NCBI GenBank assembly: GCA_013399305.1
Contig: VXAI01000049.1
Location: 3,365,450 to 3,429,449 of the forward strand
Direction: 5' to 3'
Source: Rostratula benghalensis
Taxonomy: Eukaryota; Chordata; Aves; Charadriiformes; Rostratulidae
Length of the DNA: 64,000 nt
Shown here: piece after piece, positions 54,701-59,000 of the stretch
Layout of the letters: the number at the start of each line of letters is the position of its first letter
Position numbering within the stretch: position 1 is the stretch's first letter
Made by a program: the position numbers and the translations under genes
The notes under the pieces: generated by a model
Databases searched by the model: none
Told to the model about the DNA's origin: nothing
What the model saw: the letters and a program-made list of their open reading frames with translations, nothing else

Positions 54701-55669
54701 CTTTCCACACTGCCTGATCGGTCATTGCCGTAATAGAACCAATCAAATATGCAAATAAGGAAATACTTGACTGAGCTTTACAAGCACATGTAACATGTAA
54801 ATAAACACCCCAGGGATCATTTGGAAAACGGTCTCCCATTAGAACTTTAACAATTAAAGCCCTACTAAGCCTGTATTTTATTTTTTAAAAATAAAAATCC
54901 TGTTTTCTTGACTCTGGAAATTCAAGCCAACTCGGTAAATATCCTCTTTACATTTTGGCCTGACTCTAGCTTCCGCACAGTCCAAGTTCAGAACGAGAAA
55001 TTCTCACGTTCAAAAAAACCCAAAAAACAAAAAACCCAAACAACCCAACTCCTCCCCCCCTTATCTTCATCCGAGGGAAACCTGGCAAAAGCCGGTACTT
55101 TCGCCCAAGCGCCTGCAATTTTATAAGGACTCTATCTGCCCGAGAGCGGTGTGAAGCCGCTGTAGCACCGCCAGGCGCAGCTCCCTTTACAACCCCGCTG
55201 CCAAGCGACTCCTGCAAAATCACCCGAAACCCTGGCCTGGCCCGGGACACCGGGCGGGACCCGCACGACGGGGGCCCTGCCACAGCGGGGATCCCGCCTG
55301 CCCCCTCCGGCGCCCGTGAGGGCCTAAAGGCCGTGAGCCGCCCTCACGGCAGCCGGAGGGGGCACAGCAGGGACCCAGCGGGGCGAGCGGGCCAGGCCGG
55401 CGGTGAGGGGCTCGCCAAGCGGCGGGGGTGAGGAGAAAGGAGGACGAGATCAGCCACGGGGGCGACGCGGGACGAGAGCGCGAGGGGGGCGCGGGGAAGA
55501 GCGGGAAGGGGGCGGTTAGTGCTGAGGGGAGAGGGGGGCCCAAAGCTCCCCTCAGGGCAAGCCGAGAGGTCAGACCTGAACGTTTAGAGCGGGCCCGCAA
55601 CTCCAGCATCTTCCAGCTCACATCGGCCATATGGGCCGCCGCAGGGGCCGCCGGGGCCGCCGCCGCCAT
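583..55669 (-). CDS. PHKB: PHKB, phosphorylase kinase regulatory subunit beta (5' 22 coding exons, partial)
   Basis: This entry spans the spliced coding region; each exon is listed separately. PHKB is the beta subunit of the (alpha-beta-gamma-delta)4 phosphorylase kinase, the cytosolic enzyme that activates glycogen phosphorylase. Beta is regulatory: PKA phosphorylates it and relieves inhibition of the gamma catalytic subunit. The 22 exons have AG acceptors and GT donors, their phases fit at every junction, and they sum to 2214 nt or 738 codons with no stop. The protein matches vertebrate PHKB throughout, including the N-terminal PKA-site region (exons 1-2) and the glucoamylase-like (GH15-type) helical domain (exons 2 to about 14). 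Full-length PHKB is roughly 1,090 residues, so about the last third, including the C-terminal calmodulin-binding and farnesylated region, lies left of position 1. Recognition is by recall of the family, not by a database search. Confidence 0.97.
823..884 (-). CDS. PHKB: PHKB coding exon 21 (residues 664-683)
   Basis: The acceptor is TCATTTCAG; the donor is GAAGA/GTAAGT. It reads [20 protein letters not shown] plus a split Glu, matching the mammalian [16 protein letters not shown] segment. It is followed by a 77-bp intron. Confidence 0.96.
885..2468 (-). other. PHKB: PHKB intron 20 (1.6 kb)
   Basis: AT-rich. Contains an (AAAAC)n microsatellite at 1600-1625 followed by A/C-rich sequence to about 1715. 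Open frames here lack any family resemblance. No mobile element recognised. Confidence 0.72.
1600..1625. repeat. (AAAAC)n microsatellite
   Basis: About five perfect AAAAC units, followed by A/C-rich degenerate sequence. It may be the decayed A-rich trace of an insertion or a simple repeat; nothing upstream identifies a retroposon. Confidence 0.9.
2469..2559 (-). CDS. PHKB: PHKB coding exon 20 (residues 633-663)
   Basis: The acceptor is AATTTCAG; the donor is GTACAG/GTACGT. It reads [20 protein letters not shown] then [11 protein letters not shown], matching vertebrate PHKB. A second AG two bases downstream would break the frame; the chosen one joins exon 19 as R-G-S-R. Confidence 0.97.
2638..2720 (-). 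CDS. PHKB: PHKB coding exon 19 (residues 606-632)
   Basis: The acceptor is CTTACCCAG; the donor is ATCAG/GTAGAG. It reads [20 protein letters not shown] then LIREDNI plus a split Arg, matching mammalian PHKB. The next intron is only 78 bp. Confidence 0.97.
2721..3513 (-). other. PHKB: PHKB intron 18 (0.8 kb)
   Basis: Contains a modestly GC-richer patch at about 2940-3120. I considered a repeat there but could not match it to a family. Otherwise nothing seen. Confidence 0.7.
3514..3618 (-). CDS. PHKB: PHKB coding exon 18 (residues 571-605)
   Basis: The acceptor is TCTCAACAG; the donor is ATTAAG/GTATTT. It reads [20 protein letters not shown] then [15 protein letters not shown], 35 codons, phase 0/0. 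The match to vertebrate PHKB is nearly complete. Confidence 0.97.
3619..4094 (-). other. PHKB: PHKB intron 17 (0.5 kb)
   Basis: AT-rich, including an (AAT)-like A-rich stretch at about 4045-4085 next to the exon 17 donor. Nothing else seen. Confidence 0.7.
4095..4178 (-). CDS. PHKB: PHKB coding exon 17 (residues 543-570), weak donor
   Basis: The acceptor is TCTCACAG. It reads [20 protein letters not shown] then IGCLGTSK, matching mammalian PHKB closely. The only donor that preserves the SK-IYRILGK junction is TCAAAG/GTTGTT, which lacks the usual purine at +3, A at +4 and G at +5. The exon is 84 nt with phase 0/0, so skipping would remove 28 residues without a frameshift. Confidence 0.95.
4179..4961 (-). 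other. PHKB: PHKB intron 16 (0.8 kb)
   Basis: Contains a GC-richer patch at about 4465-4560, a T run at 4321-4333 and a short TA run near 4880. A 133-codon open frame on the minus strand (4338-4739) lies wholly in the intron and has no recognisable domain. Confidence 0.7.
4962..5055 (-). CDS. PHKB: PHKB coding exon 16 (residues 511-542)
   Basis: The acceptor is CATTTGTAG, reached after a 195-bp intron; the donor is GTCAAA/GTAAGG. It reads [20 protein letters not shown] then [12 protein letters not shown], matching vertebrate PHKB. Confidence 0.97.
5251..5306 (-). CDS. PHKB: PHKB coding exon 15 (residues 493-510)
   Basis: The acceptor is ATTTTCTAG; the donor is AGCG/GTACGT. It reads [18 protein letters not shown] plus a split Arg, identical to the mammalian peptide as I recall it. 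56 nt, phase 0 in, 2 out. Confidence 0.96.
5307..9710 (-). other. PHKB: PHKB intron 14 (4.4 kb)
   Basis: AT-rich with a poly-A tract at about 5629-5643 and two somewhat GC-richer patches (about 6620-6920 and 7560-8060) that hold overlapping chance open frames. No mobile element I can name, no extra exon that fits the phase between exons 14 and 15. Confidence 0.7.
9711..9805 (-). CDS. PHKB: PHKB coding exon 14 (residues 461-492)
   Basis: The acceptor is ACTTTCAG; the donor is AACCAG/GTAAGC. It reads [20 protein letters not shown] then [34 protein letters not shown] is an unmistakable PHKB stretch. Phase 1 in, 0 out. Confidence 0.98.
10780..11110. other. Isolated GC-rich, CpG-containing block in PHKB intron 13
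   Basis: A block of about 330 bp that is much richer in G, C and CpG than its AT-rich surroundings (for example CACCGGCCGGGCACGTCCCC near 10861), centred on the 24-bp tandem repeat. It does not read as a CR1 or LTR to me. It could be a small orphan CpG island, or GC bias driven by the minisatellite. Confidence 0.6.
10899..10968. repeat. 24-bp minisatellite, about 2.9 copies
   Basis: Unit starts AGCTGGTACTGGGAGCGACG and is 24 bases long; copies begin at 10899, 10923 and 10947 and are identical until the last two bases of the third. Because 24 is a multiple of three, the repeat stays open in several frames on both strands, which explains overlapping chance open frames here. Confidence 0.95.
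12296..12446 (+). mobile_element. CR1 LINE 3' end
   Basis: Short 5'-truncated CR1. It contains CCCATCCCTGGAGGGGTTCA, AGGCCAAGCTGGATGGGGCT, TGTCCCTGCCCAGGGCAGGG and AGGTCCCTTTCAACCCGAAC, and ends in two copies of the CR1 terminal octamer ATTCTRTG (12429-12444). This is the least diverged CR1 piece in the window. Antisense to PHKB, in intron 13. Confidence 0.95.
14049..14207 (-). CDS. PHKB: PHKB coding exon 13 (residues 408-460)
   Basis: The acceptor is CTCCACAG; the donor is CTGG/GTAAGA. It reads [20 protein letters not shown], then [20 protein letters not shown] and [13 protein letters not shown]. The [25 protein letters not shown] and LWGQA-YIIAKLL motifs match vertebrate PHKB and close the glucoamylase-like domain. 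It ends one base into Ala461. Confidence 0.97.
14208..16117 (-). other. PHKB: PHKB intron 12 (1.9 kb)
   Basis: AT-rich with an A run at about 15044-15055 and a seven-C tract near 15140. An 86-codon open frame at 15170-15430 has no family resemblance and is regarded as chance. No nameable repeat. Confidence 0.7.
16118..16195 (-). CDS. PHKB: PHKB coding exon 12 (residues 382-407)
   Basis: The acceptor is ATTTTTAG; the donor is GAAG/GTATTA. It reads [20 protein letters not shown] then LQHTSE. GVFRGNP-QV-EYQDLL is the conserved core. Phase 1 in and 1 out. Confidence 0.96.
16196..17189 (-). other. PHKB: PHKB intron 11 (1.0 kb)
   Basis: AT-rich with T runs at about 16606-16617 and 16668-16677. 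No nameable element. Confidence 0.7.
17190..17247 (-). CDS. PHKB: PHKB coding exon 11 (residues 363-381)
   Basis: The acceptor follows a T tract (TTTTTCCAG); the donor is GATG/GTAAGT. It reads [19 protein letters not shown], then a split Gly. The [10 protein letters not shown] start matches mammalian PHKB; the hydrophobic second half is a buried helix of the glucoamylase-like domain. Confidence 0.96.
17248..17998 (-). other. PHKB: PHKB intron 10 (0.75 kb)
   Basis: Contains the G-quadruplex motif at 17829-17853 and a GT-rich stretch up to 17937 on the plus strand, just downstream of exon 10 in PHKB sense. The rest is AT-rich. Confidence 0.75.
17829..17853 (+). other. G-quadruplex-forming motif
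   Basis: Four G tracts of 4, 5, 8 and 3 separated by T, T and ACT fit the G3+N1-7 pattern on the plus strand. This is the template strand for PHKB, so the PHKB pre-mRNA would carry the C-rich complement about 145 bases after the exon 10 donor. It is followed by T/G-rich sequence to 17937. Confidence 0.85.
17999..18196 (-). CDS. PHKB: PHKB coding exon 10 (residues 297-362)
   Basis: Longest PHKB exon here, 66 codons, phase 0/0. The acceptor is TTCTACAG after CTCCCACTCCTA; the donor is ATTAAG/GTAAAG. It begins [20 protein letters not shown] and continues [20 protein letters not shown] then [14 protein letters not shown] and YYKPAEIK. Nearly every residue matches vertebrate PHKB except the short ED-YY linker. 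The [10 protein letters not shown] motif is shared with the alpha subunit's glucoamylase-like domain. Confidence 0.98.
18197..19882 (-). other. PHKB: PHKB intron 9 (1.7 kb)
   Basis: AT-rich with short A and T runs (for example 19193-19203). Nothing nameable seen. Confidence 0.7.
19883..19978 (-). CDS. PHKB: PHKB coding exon 9 (residues 265-296)
   Basis: The acceptor is TTTACAG; the donor is TCTCAT/GTAAGT. It reads [20 protein letters not shown] then [12 protein letters not shown], matching mammalian PHKB. An upstream GT (TCAAG/GTCTCA) also exists, but using it would drop R-S-H and break the phase to exon 10; the downstream donor is much stronger and preserves the known RESRSH-NTDAAL junction. 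Confidence 0.96.
19979..24916 (-). other. PHKB: PHKB intron 8 (4.9 kb)
   Basis: AT-rich. A CA/GT-rich palindromic spot containing the E-box CACGTG lies at 22349-22354, and a modestly GC-richer stretch at about 22350-22600. A poly-A tract lies near 24870-24890, just 3' of exon 8 on the genomic map. I found no nameable repeat or extra exon. Confidence 0.7.
24917..24980 (-). CDS. PHKB: PHKB coding exon 8 (residues 243-264)
   Basis: The acceptor is CTCCTCAG; the donor is AATCAG/GTAATA. It reads [20 protein letters not shown] then NQ, leading into exon 9 GCSWSV. The frame passes through a run of eight T (minus strand; 24934-24941) encoding the FFY part; mammals have GFN there. The run keeps frame as given, but a homopolymer in coding sequence is prone to base-calling and slippage errors. 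Confidence 0.95.
26413..26494. repeat. 41-bp tandem duplication, two copies
   Basis: Two adjacent copies of a 41-base unit beginning CTGTCTCTGCTTCAGTTCTG, at 26413-26453 and 26454-26494. They differ at one base (TTTG versus TATG), which points to a recent local duplication. In PHKB intron 7. Confidence 0.95.
28398..28758 (+). mobile_element. CR1 LINE 3' fragment
   Basis: Landmarks are CTGATGAGGAAAGGCTGAGA, TAGCCTGGAGAAGAGAAGGC, GGATGGAGCCAGATGTTTTT, GAGTTGGACTGGGTGAGCTC and the tail AATTCCATGATTCCATGAAG. The short direct repeat at the very end (ATTCCATG twice) is the typical CR1 3' terminus. 5'-truncated, antisense to PHKB, in intron 7. Confidence 0.92.
29643..29905 (-). mobile_element. CR1 LINE 3' fragment, diverged
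   Basis: Read on the minus strand it contains GAAACTTTTTCACTGG, GATTCTCCATCCTTGGAGG, GAGACTTGTCTGGATGAG and TTGGACTAAGTGAGTTC, ending in GTCCCTTCCATCC. These correspond in order to the CR1 3' region, with more substitutions than the other copies, so it is probably an older insertion. It is in the same orientation as PHKB, unlike the other three CR1 fragments. Confidence 0.82.
32608..32723 (-). CDS. PHKB: PHKB coding exon 7 (residues 205-242)
   Basis: The acceptor is TCCCTCTAG; the donor is CGAG/GTAGGT. It reads [20 protein letters not shown] then [18 protein letters not shown]. The [17 protein letters not shown] motif is the hallmark of the glucoamylase-like domain shared by the phosphorylase kinase alpha and beta subunits. 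It ends two bases into Ser243. Confidence 0.97.
32724..36065 (-). other. PHKB: PHKB intron 6 (3.3 kb)
   Basis: AT-rich. Holds a short interrupted (TA)n microsatellite at about 33757-33780 and an A run at 34111-34123. No mobile element, RNA gene or extra exon that I can support. Confidence 0.7.
36066..36146 (-). CDS. PHKB: PHKB coding exon 6 (residues 178-204)
   Basis: The acceptor is TACTTCAG; the donor is GATGAG/GTACAC. It reads [20 protein letters not shown] then IIYNTDE: 27 codons, phase 0/0, matching mammalian PHKB with one or two conservative changes. An 81-nt symmetrical exon could be skipped without a frameshift. Confidence 0.97.
36147..38509 (-). other. PHKB: PHKB intron 5 (2.4 kb)
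   Basis: Contains the CR1 fragment at about 38060-38455. A T run lies at 37786-37795. The remainder is AT-rich with nothing nameable. Confidence 0.75.
38060..38455 (+). mobile_element. CR1 LINE 3' fragment
   Basis: This is a 5'-truncated CR1 retroposon, the dominant LINE of birds and reptiles. Landmarks in order are GGAGAAGAGGAGACTGAGGGG, the phrase AGGATGGAGCCAGGCTCTTC, CACTGGAAGGGGCTGCCCAG, AGAGGTGGTGGAGTCTCCTT and a 3' end resembling the CR1 TTCCAATCTCTGATATTCTG tail. It translates in part to the CR1 C-terminal peptide ([20 protein letters not shown]). It sits in plus orientation, antisense to PHKB, with its 3' end about 55 bp from the exon 5 donor. Confidence 0.92.
38510..38617 (-). CDS. 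PHKB: PHKB coding exon 5 (residues 142-177)
   Basis: The acceptor is CGTTTAG; the donor is CTTCAG/GTAAAA. It reads [20 protein letters not shown] then [16 protein letters not shown]: 36 codons, phase 0 on both sides. The [14 protein letters not shown] and HTGDE elements fit vertebrate PHKB; the stretch between HTGDE and EYGHLQ looks less conserved than neighbouring exons. A CR1 LINE begins in the following genomic sequence, within intron 5, only some 50 bp from the donor. Confidence 0.95.
38618..41722 (-). other. PHKB: PHKB intron 4 (3.1 kb)
   Basis: Mostly AT-rich. A pyrimidine-rich, slightly GC-richer patch lies at about 39020-39510, and a short (TTA)n run at about 40924-40941. A local imperfect repeat of a GTTTACT-containing phrase lies at about 41490-41530. 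No identifiable element or gene. Confidence 0.7.
41723..41822 (-). CDS. PHKB: PHKB coding exon 4 (residues 108-141)
   Basis: The acceptor is GTACCCAG; the donor is GATAAG/GTAAAA. The exon reads [20 protein letters not shown] then [13 protein letters not shown], almost identical to mammalian PHKB. Phase is 2 in and 0 out. The segment belongs to a helix pair of the glucoamylase-like domain. Confidence 0.97.
41823..44667 (-). other. PHKB: PHKB intron 3 (2.8 kb)
   Basis: AT-rich single-copy-looking sequence with short A and T runs (for example the A run near 42070). I see no repeat family, RNA gene or extra exon that I can support. Confidence 0.7.
44668..44806 (-). CDS. PHKB: PHKB coding exon 3 (residues 62-107)
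   Basis: The acceptor is TTTTTCCAG; the donor is TTACAG/GTGAGT. The exon reads [20 protein letters not shown], then a variable loop, then [17 protein letters not shown]. This is the start of the glucoamylase-like alpha/alpha barrel domain. The GLFPTKT motif and the [16 protein letters not shown] segment are the family landmarks. It ends two bases into an Arg codon completed by exon 4. Confidence 0.96.
44807..47159 (-). other. PHKB: PHKB intron 2 (2.4 kb)
   Basis: AT-rich. It carries the solo ERVL-like LTR at about 46249-46628, described separately. I see nothing else nameable. Confidence 0.8.
46249..46628 (+). mobile_element. Solo ERVL-type endogenous retrovirus LTR, 3' end missing
   Basis: The block starts with TG after a T-rich stretch (TGGTTTCAACTGAGAG) and near its end carries the phrase ATTAAACTGTCTTTATCTC followed by AACCCATGAG. 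This is the conserved polyadenylation-side stretch of LTRs from avian ERVL-like elements, as I recall them. The usual LTR continues past CCATGAG to a CA end; here the match fades after about 46620, and the middle is shortened and diverged. No gag, pol or env reading frame flanks it, so it is a solo LTR. It lies in PHKB intron 2 in the orientation opposite to PHKB transcription. Target-site duplications were not identifiable by eye, so the boundaries are approximate. Confidence 0.8.
47160..47249 (-). CDS. PHKB: PHKB coding exon 2 (residues 32-61)
   Basis: The acceptor is TTTTTTTAG; the donor is ATTG/GTAAGT. Joined to exon 1 it reads [15 protein letters not shown], a near match to mammalian [15 protein letters not shown], then [11 protein letters not shown]. 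The first complete codon is the serine corresponding to the PKA-phosphorylated residue; the basic residues KR two positions before it are supplied by exon 1, so the phosphorylation motif is split across the intron. Confidence 0.96.
47250..55575 (-). other. PHKB: PHKB intron 1 (8.3 kb)
   Basis: The 5' end of this intron (about 55230-55575) belongs to the CpG-rich promoter block; the rest is AT-rich. It contains the single ambiguous base of the window (N at 48742), a somewhat GC-richer patch at about 48030-48650 with only chance open frames, and a CCAAT box next to an octamer motif near 54740. I saw no mobile element I could name and no alternative first exon that splices to exon 2. Confidence 0.8.
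54739..54756 (+). promoter_or_regulatory. CCAAT box plus octamer motif (candidate element)
   Basis: CCAAT at 54739-54743 is followed five bases later by the exact octamer ATGCAAAT (54749-54756) in PHKB intron 1, about 0.9 kb from the PHKB start codon. A forkhead-like GTAAATA lies near 54800. Motif matches only; such matches are common by chance in AT-rich DNA. Confidence 0.3.
55576..55669 (-). CDS. PHKB: PHKB coding exon 1 (residues 1-31, phase 1 end)
   Basis: The first ATG (55669-55667) has G at -3 and G at +4. It opens an Ala/Pro-rich leader (M-A-A-A-A-P-A-A-P) followed by [18 protein letters not shown], which matches the mammalian N-terminus around the first calmodulin-binding segment. 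A second in-frame ATG at codon 14 (55630-55628) has a weaker context (C at -3) and would give a protein closer to mammalian length. The donor is TTCAG/GTCTGA. The exon ends one base into the Gly32 codon, just before the serine equivalent to the known PKA site of the beta subunit (Ser33 here, Ser27 in human counting from Met). Mammals have an alternative first exon; I did not find its counterpart. Confidence 0.93.
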
Positions 55670-55829
55670 GGCGATAAGGAGCCGCCGTTCCCCTCACTCC
55701 GCTACGGCCGGGACAGCGGCTCCCGCCTCAGCGCAGCCGGGCGGCGATCTCCGGCTGGTTACCCACGGCAGCCGTAAAGCGCCTCAGTGCAAGCTGTCAC
55801 GCCGTTGTCGCAAAGCCGGCGGGTCAGTC

Positions 55830-55837
55830 CCGGAAGC
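55830..55837 (+). promoter_or_regulatory. Candidate ETS/GABP site
   Basis: CCGGAAGC, a near-consensus ETS-family core, lies between the divergent start codons, 83 bp upstream of the ITFG1 ATG. ETS/GABP sites are typical of bidirectional CpG-island promoters. Motif evidence only. Confidence 0.5.
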
Positions 55838-55912
55838 GAGGCGATGGTTGTGGCGGGCACACCCCGGCGCTGCCGTAAGTGATGCGGGCGGGGGCTGTGG
55901 CGGCGGCGCAGG

Positions 55913-56087
55913 ATGGCGGGCAGCGGCCGCGGGCTTCGCCTGTGCCTGCTGCTGGCCCTGGTGGCGCCCGGCCGGGCCCTGCAGAACGTCACCGCGCAGC
56001 TCTTCGGGGCGGAGGCCTACGGGACCCTGGCGGCTTTCGGTGACTTCAACTCGGACAAGCAGACGGACCTCTTCGTGCTGCGCGGCG
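55913..56087 (+). CDS. ITFG1: ITFG1 coding exon 1 (residues 1-58)
   Basis: The ATG has A at -3 and G at +4. It opens a signal peptide with hydrophobic core LRLCLLLALVAPGRA, then LQNVTAQLFGAEAYGTLAAF and GDFNSDKQTDLFVLRG. The ELFGAE-GTLAAFGD-NSDKQTDLFVLR segment of mammalian ITFG1 is recognisable. D44, N46, D48 and D52 form the first FG-GAP-type loop. The donor is GGCG/GTGAGC. A longer plus-strand frame upstream (from 55428) is out of frame with this one and is not used. Confidence 0.95.
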
Positions 56088-59000
56088 GTGAGCGCGGTGG
56101 GGGCGGGAGGGGGCTGTCGGCCCTACCGGGGGCGGGAAGGCAGCCAGCCGGGGCGGGGGGTGAGGGTGCTGTCTCCGAGCAGAGCCTGGGGGTCTTCCCT
56201 GCCGGCGTTTGGCCCGCCGGTGGCCCGGGCGCAGGTAACCAGCTGTTGGGGCGTACAGGGGCCGGGGCAGGCCGGCAGCGACCCGCGGTCCCGTGGGAGA
56301 GGGGCCGCCGCTGGGCCTCCCTGCCCCCCGGTTCCTTCCTTCCCTCCCGGCTGGGGTGTGATGGGGCATCGGCTGCGGGTGCGAAAGGTGTTTTCCTCGT
56401 GGGCGGGTGGGGAGAAGGTTTCTCGGTGGGAATTGGGCTGTGAGGAGCAGAGTGGGACTGGATGGTACCACAGGAAGGGGACCATTGAGCTGCCCTCTGA
56501 CGCTGGGCATCCCTACCTGCTTGCTCTTCACCCCACCTTCTCGCCCACGCTGTGCAGGCTTGGGGTCTGCAGGCTTGGGGTCTGCAGGCTTGGGGTCTGC
56601 AGGCTTGGGGTCTGCAGGCTTGGGGTCTGCAGGCTTGGGGTCTGCAGGGTTGCTGAGGACCACCATCGTGAACAACATCATTATGGTGGAGATTAAAACC
56701 AACACTTGCTTTGCTCCTGAAATATTTCCTGTATGGAAAATGATATTTGTAATTCAGATTTAAATGTGGCTTCACACAGAACAAGAAATATTTTTCTTTA
56801 AAGCTGAATTTATATTTGTGAATTTTTCTTTGAAGTTATGAAATAGTCTAAAGATTGGCCTACAGAGTGAGTAGTCACAAATTGTTTTCTCGCTTCTGCT
56901 TTCACAATATTTTGGGAAACAGGAATGAATATGTCTTGGTTGGGAAGAGGATAAATTACATGTTGTTCTGCCTGGAATATTAATTTAAAGTGGAAGGCCT
57001 GAAAAATGTGTTCTGCACAGCTGTCACCTGCCACGAGTTTCTGTTTGGGCTTCAGATATGAGGGGGCCCAAATAAGAGCTTTTTATGGGTGGTTATTGTT
57101 ATTTGTAGGTGTTAATCTTGGATTATCTTGCTCACTTGAAGCTGCATATAAAGATAATAAATTCTGAAACTCACCTTTTTTTATTTCTTCAATCTCAGAA
57201 ATGTTTCTAGAAGTAGCTTGGGTAAAGCATGAGTGAGTTTCCCATCTAGTTGAGATATTTAAATGCATGGCTTCTTGAATGCTCCACTGGCTTATGTGCT
57301 GGAAAAATACCCTGAAATATTGGATTTAAAATGAACTTCAGTGATAAGAGATTTAATTTTCCTTATTTACGTCTTTTCAGATGAATGCATATAAAAATGT
57401 GAATAAAGTTTTAGAAACAAGACTTACAATTTCTTCTTTGTTTCTGCACAGTAGCACTTGCTCTCTGTAAAAATCAGCGAGAAATAACGTACTTAAAAAC
57501 ATTATTTTTCATAACTTAAGAAGTCTTTGACAAAAAGTAGCTTGAGAAAAGTCACAGCTTACTTTCTAAACAAAAAGCAATAACCAACTCAAAATGGTAG
57601 AATTCTCAGCAGTAGAATAAACAGCAGCTAATTCTAAATAGTGCTGAAACACTGGAGATCATACTGGGCTTTGAGGAACAGTGATGTGGGAAAGAAGGCC
57701 AGTCCCTAATAATCCTGACCTTTAATAAGGAAATCAGGATGATGTCTTGGGCTTTTTCTGGATTTATATTATTGTCCTGATTTTGAATTGTTCTGTTTGA
57801 ATGGGAGTTACGTTTCATACAGTCAGAAACTGGAAAGGAAAAAGAGTTTGTACTTGGAGCTTTGTAAGAGAGGTAAGAGGTGAGCTAGATCTAAAAGCAT
57901 CTTGCAAGAACAAATCAACGTTACCAATGGACCCTGGGTAGGGTAGTCTGACACGAAAATATACAAATAAATGTAACTGTGAATACCTGTTTTGTAAGCA
58001 TCTGGGAAAATAGGGCTAAGTGGGGCAGCTCATGCTGTTTGTCTGTTTGACCGTCCACCCTCTAGTTGTGTTTGATGCCTTTGCTAATAGTACGGGGCAG
58101 CGAGTGATCCTTCCCCTGGTCACCTTCTGCATCTCACTGGGGCACTTTGAAAACTGCTGTGGTGTCCTCACGCAGATGTTCAGACTGAAGACATCTGTTC
58201 TATCTTATTAGATTGTACAGAAATTTCCATACAAATGAAAACCTGTTTTTATAGAAACTGTTCCCTTTTTTTTCACCCTCCTATGTACTTTTTCCCCCCT
58301 TTTTTCCATATTCTTTTTTGAGATGAGAGGACAATTGCTCCCAACAGCATCAAGGACGTGTGTACTGTGGATTGATGTAGGGGCATAGTTATTCTATTTT
58401 CTGGTTTTCTATAATTTCCAGTTATTCAGGTTGTTTTGACTACTGATGAACACCGAACCAAAATTTTCATAAATCTATCTTTAGTGACCATAAAGATTTC
58501 CTTTCTGAGGAGTATAGTTGACTGGGAACCTGGTGTGTGTAAAACCACGTTTGCTGCTTCATCGTCATCATTACTTTACCAGATAGATGGTAAAAAGGTG
58601 GGTGGGAAGTCTGTTGTGTGAAAGCAGAGTTACAAGTTGTAGCAGTCACCTGCAGCTTTATTGGGAAAAGCAGAAGCTGCTGGGTTTTTTGTTGGTTTTT
58701 TTTGTGGTGTTTTTTTTTTTTGTTTTTTTTTTTTCTTTTTTTCCCATGGCCAGGAAGCTTGTATTCTGCTGTTTCCCAGCTGTCAACTTTGCTGTGGAAT
58801 GGCGCTCTTGAAATATACTGTGGTAGCTCTGGTTTGGAGCTGTAGAATTATTATTCATTAGGTAATCTAGTTCTTGCAGTTTGGGATGCTACAGGTGAAT
58901 GTCTTGGAGGATGCAGAAAACTAACATAATAAGGGATGAGTAAAAAACCCGTATTTTTAACTTCAGCTGTGAACTATGATTTTACTTGCAGAAGTAGAGC

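Larger units (their letters stand above)
55130..56520. promoter_or_regulatory. CpG island and bidirectional PHKB/ITFG1 promoter region
   Basis: This 1.4-kb stretch is strongly GC- and CpG-rich, in contrast with the AT-rich introns on both sides. It covers PHKB exon 1 on the minus strand and ITFG1 exon 1 on the plus strand. The 243 bp between the two ATGs (55670-55912) have no TATA box. An ETS/GABP-type core CCGGAAGC lies at 55830-55837, and a YY1-like ATGGCGGGC overlaps the ITFG1 start codon. The arrangement is that of a divergent housekeeping promoter. Transcription start sites cannot be placed from sequence alone. Confidence 0.88.

Noticed and set aside
54654..54839. Alternative PHKB first exon (61-codon minus-strand frame)
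   Set aside because: It does not resemble the known alternative N-terminus and I see no convincing donor in the phase required by exon 2.
56558..56647. CRISPR-like array
   Set aside because: Units are contiguous 15-bp repeats with no spacers, in animal intronic DNA.
55428..56696. A 422-codon plus-strand open frame across the CpG island and the 15-bp minisatellite
   Set aside because: It runs through the PHKB exon 1 antisense, the promoter and ITFG1 exon 1 in a different frame from ITFG1. Its composition is what GC-rich DNA gives by chance, and the C-terminal repeat is only the translated minisatellite.
56017..56784. Minus-strand open frames of 255 and 219 codons with a five-residue Pro/Ala/Asp/Lys repeat
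   Set aside because: They are antisense to ITFG1 exon 1 and intron 1; openness comes from GC richness and from the 15-bp repeat being a multiple of three. No domain or conserved motif.
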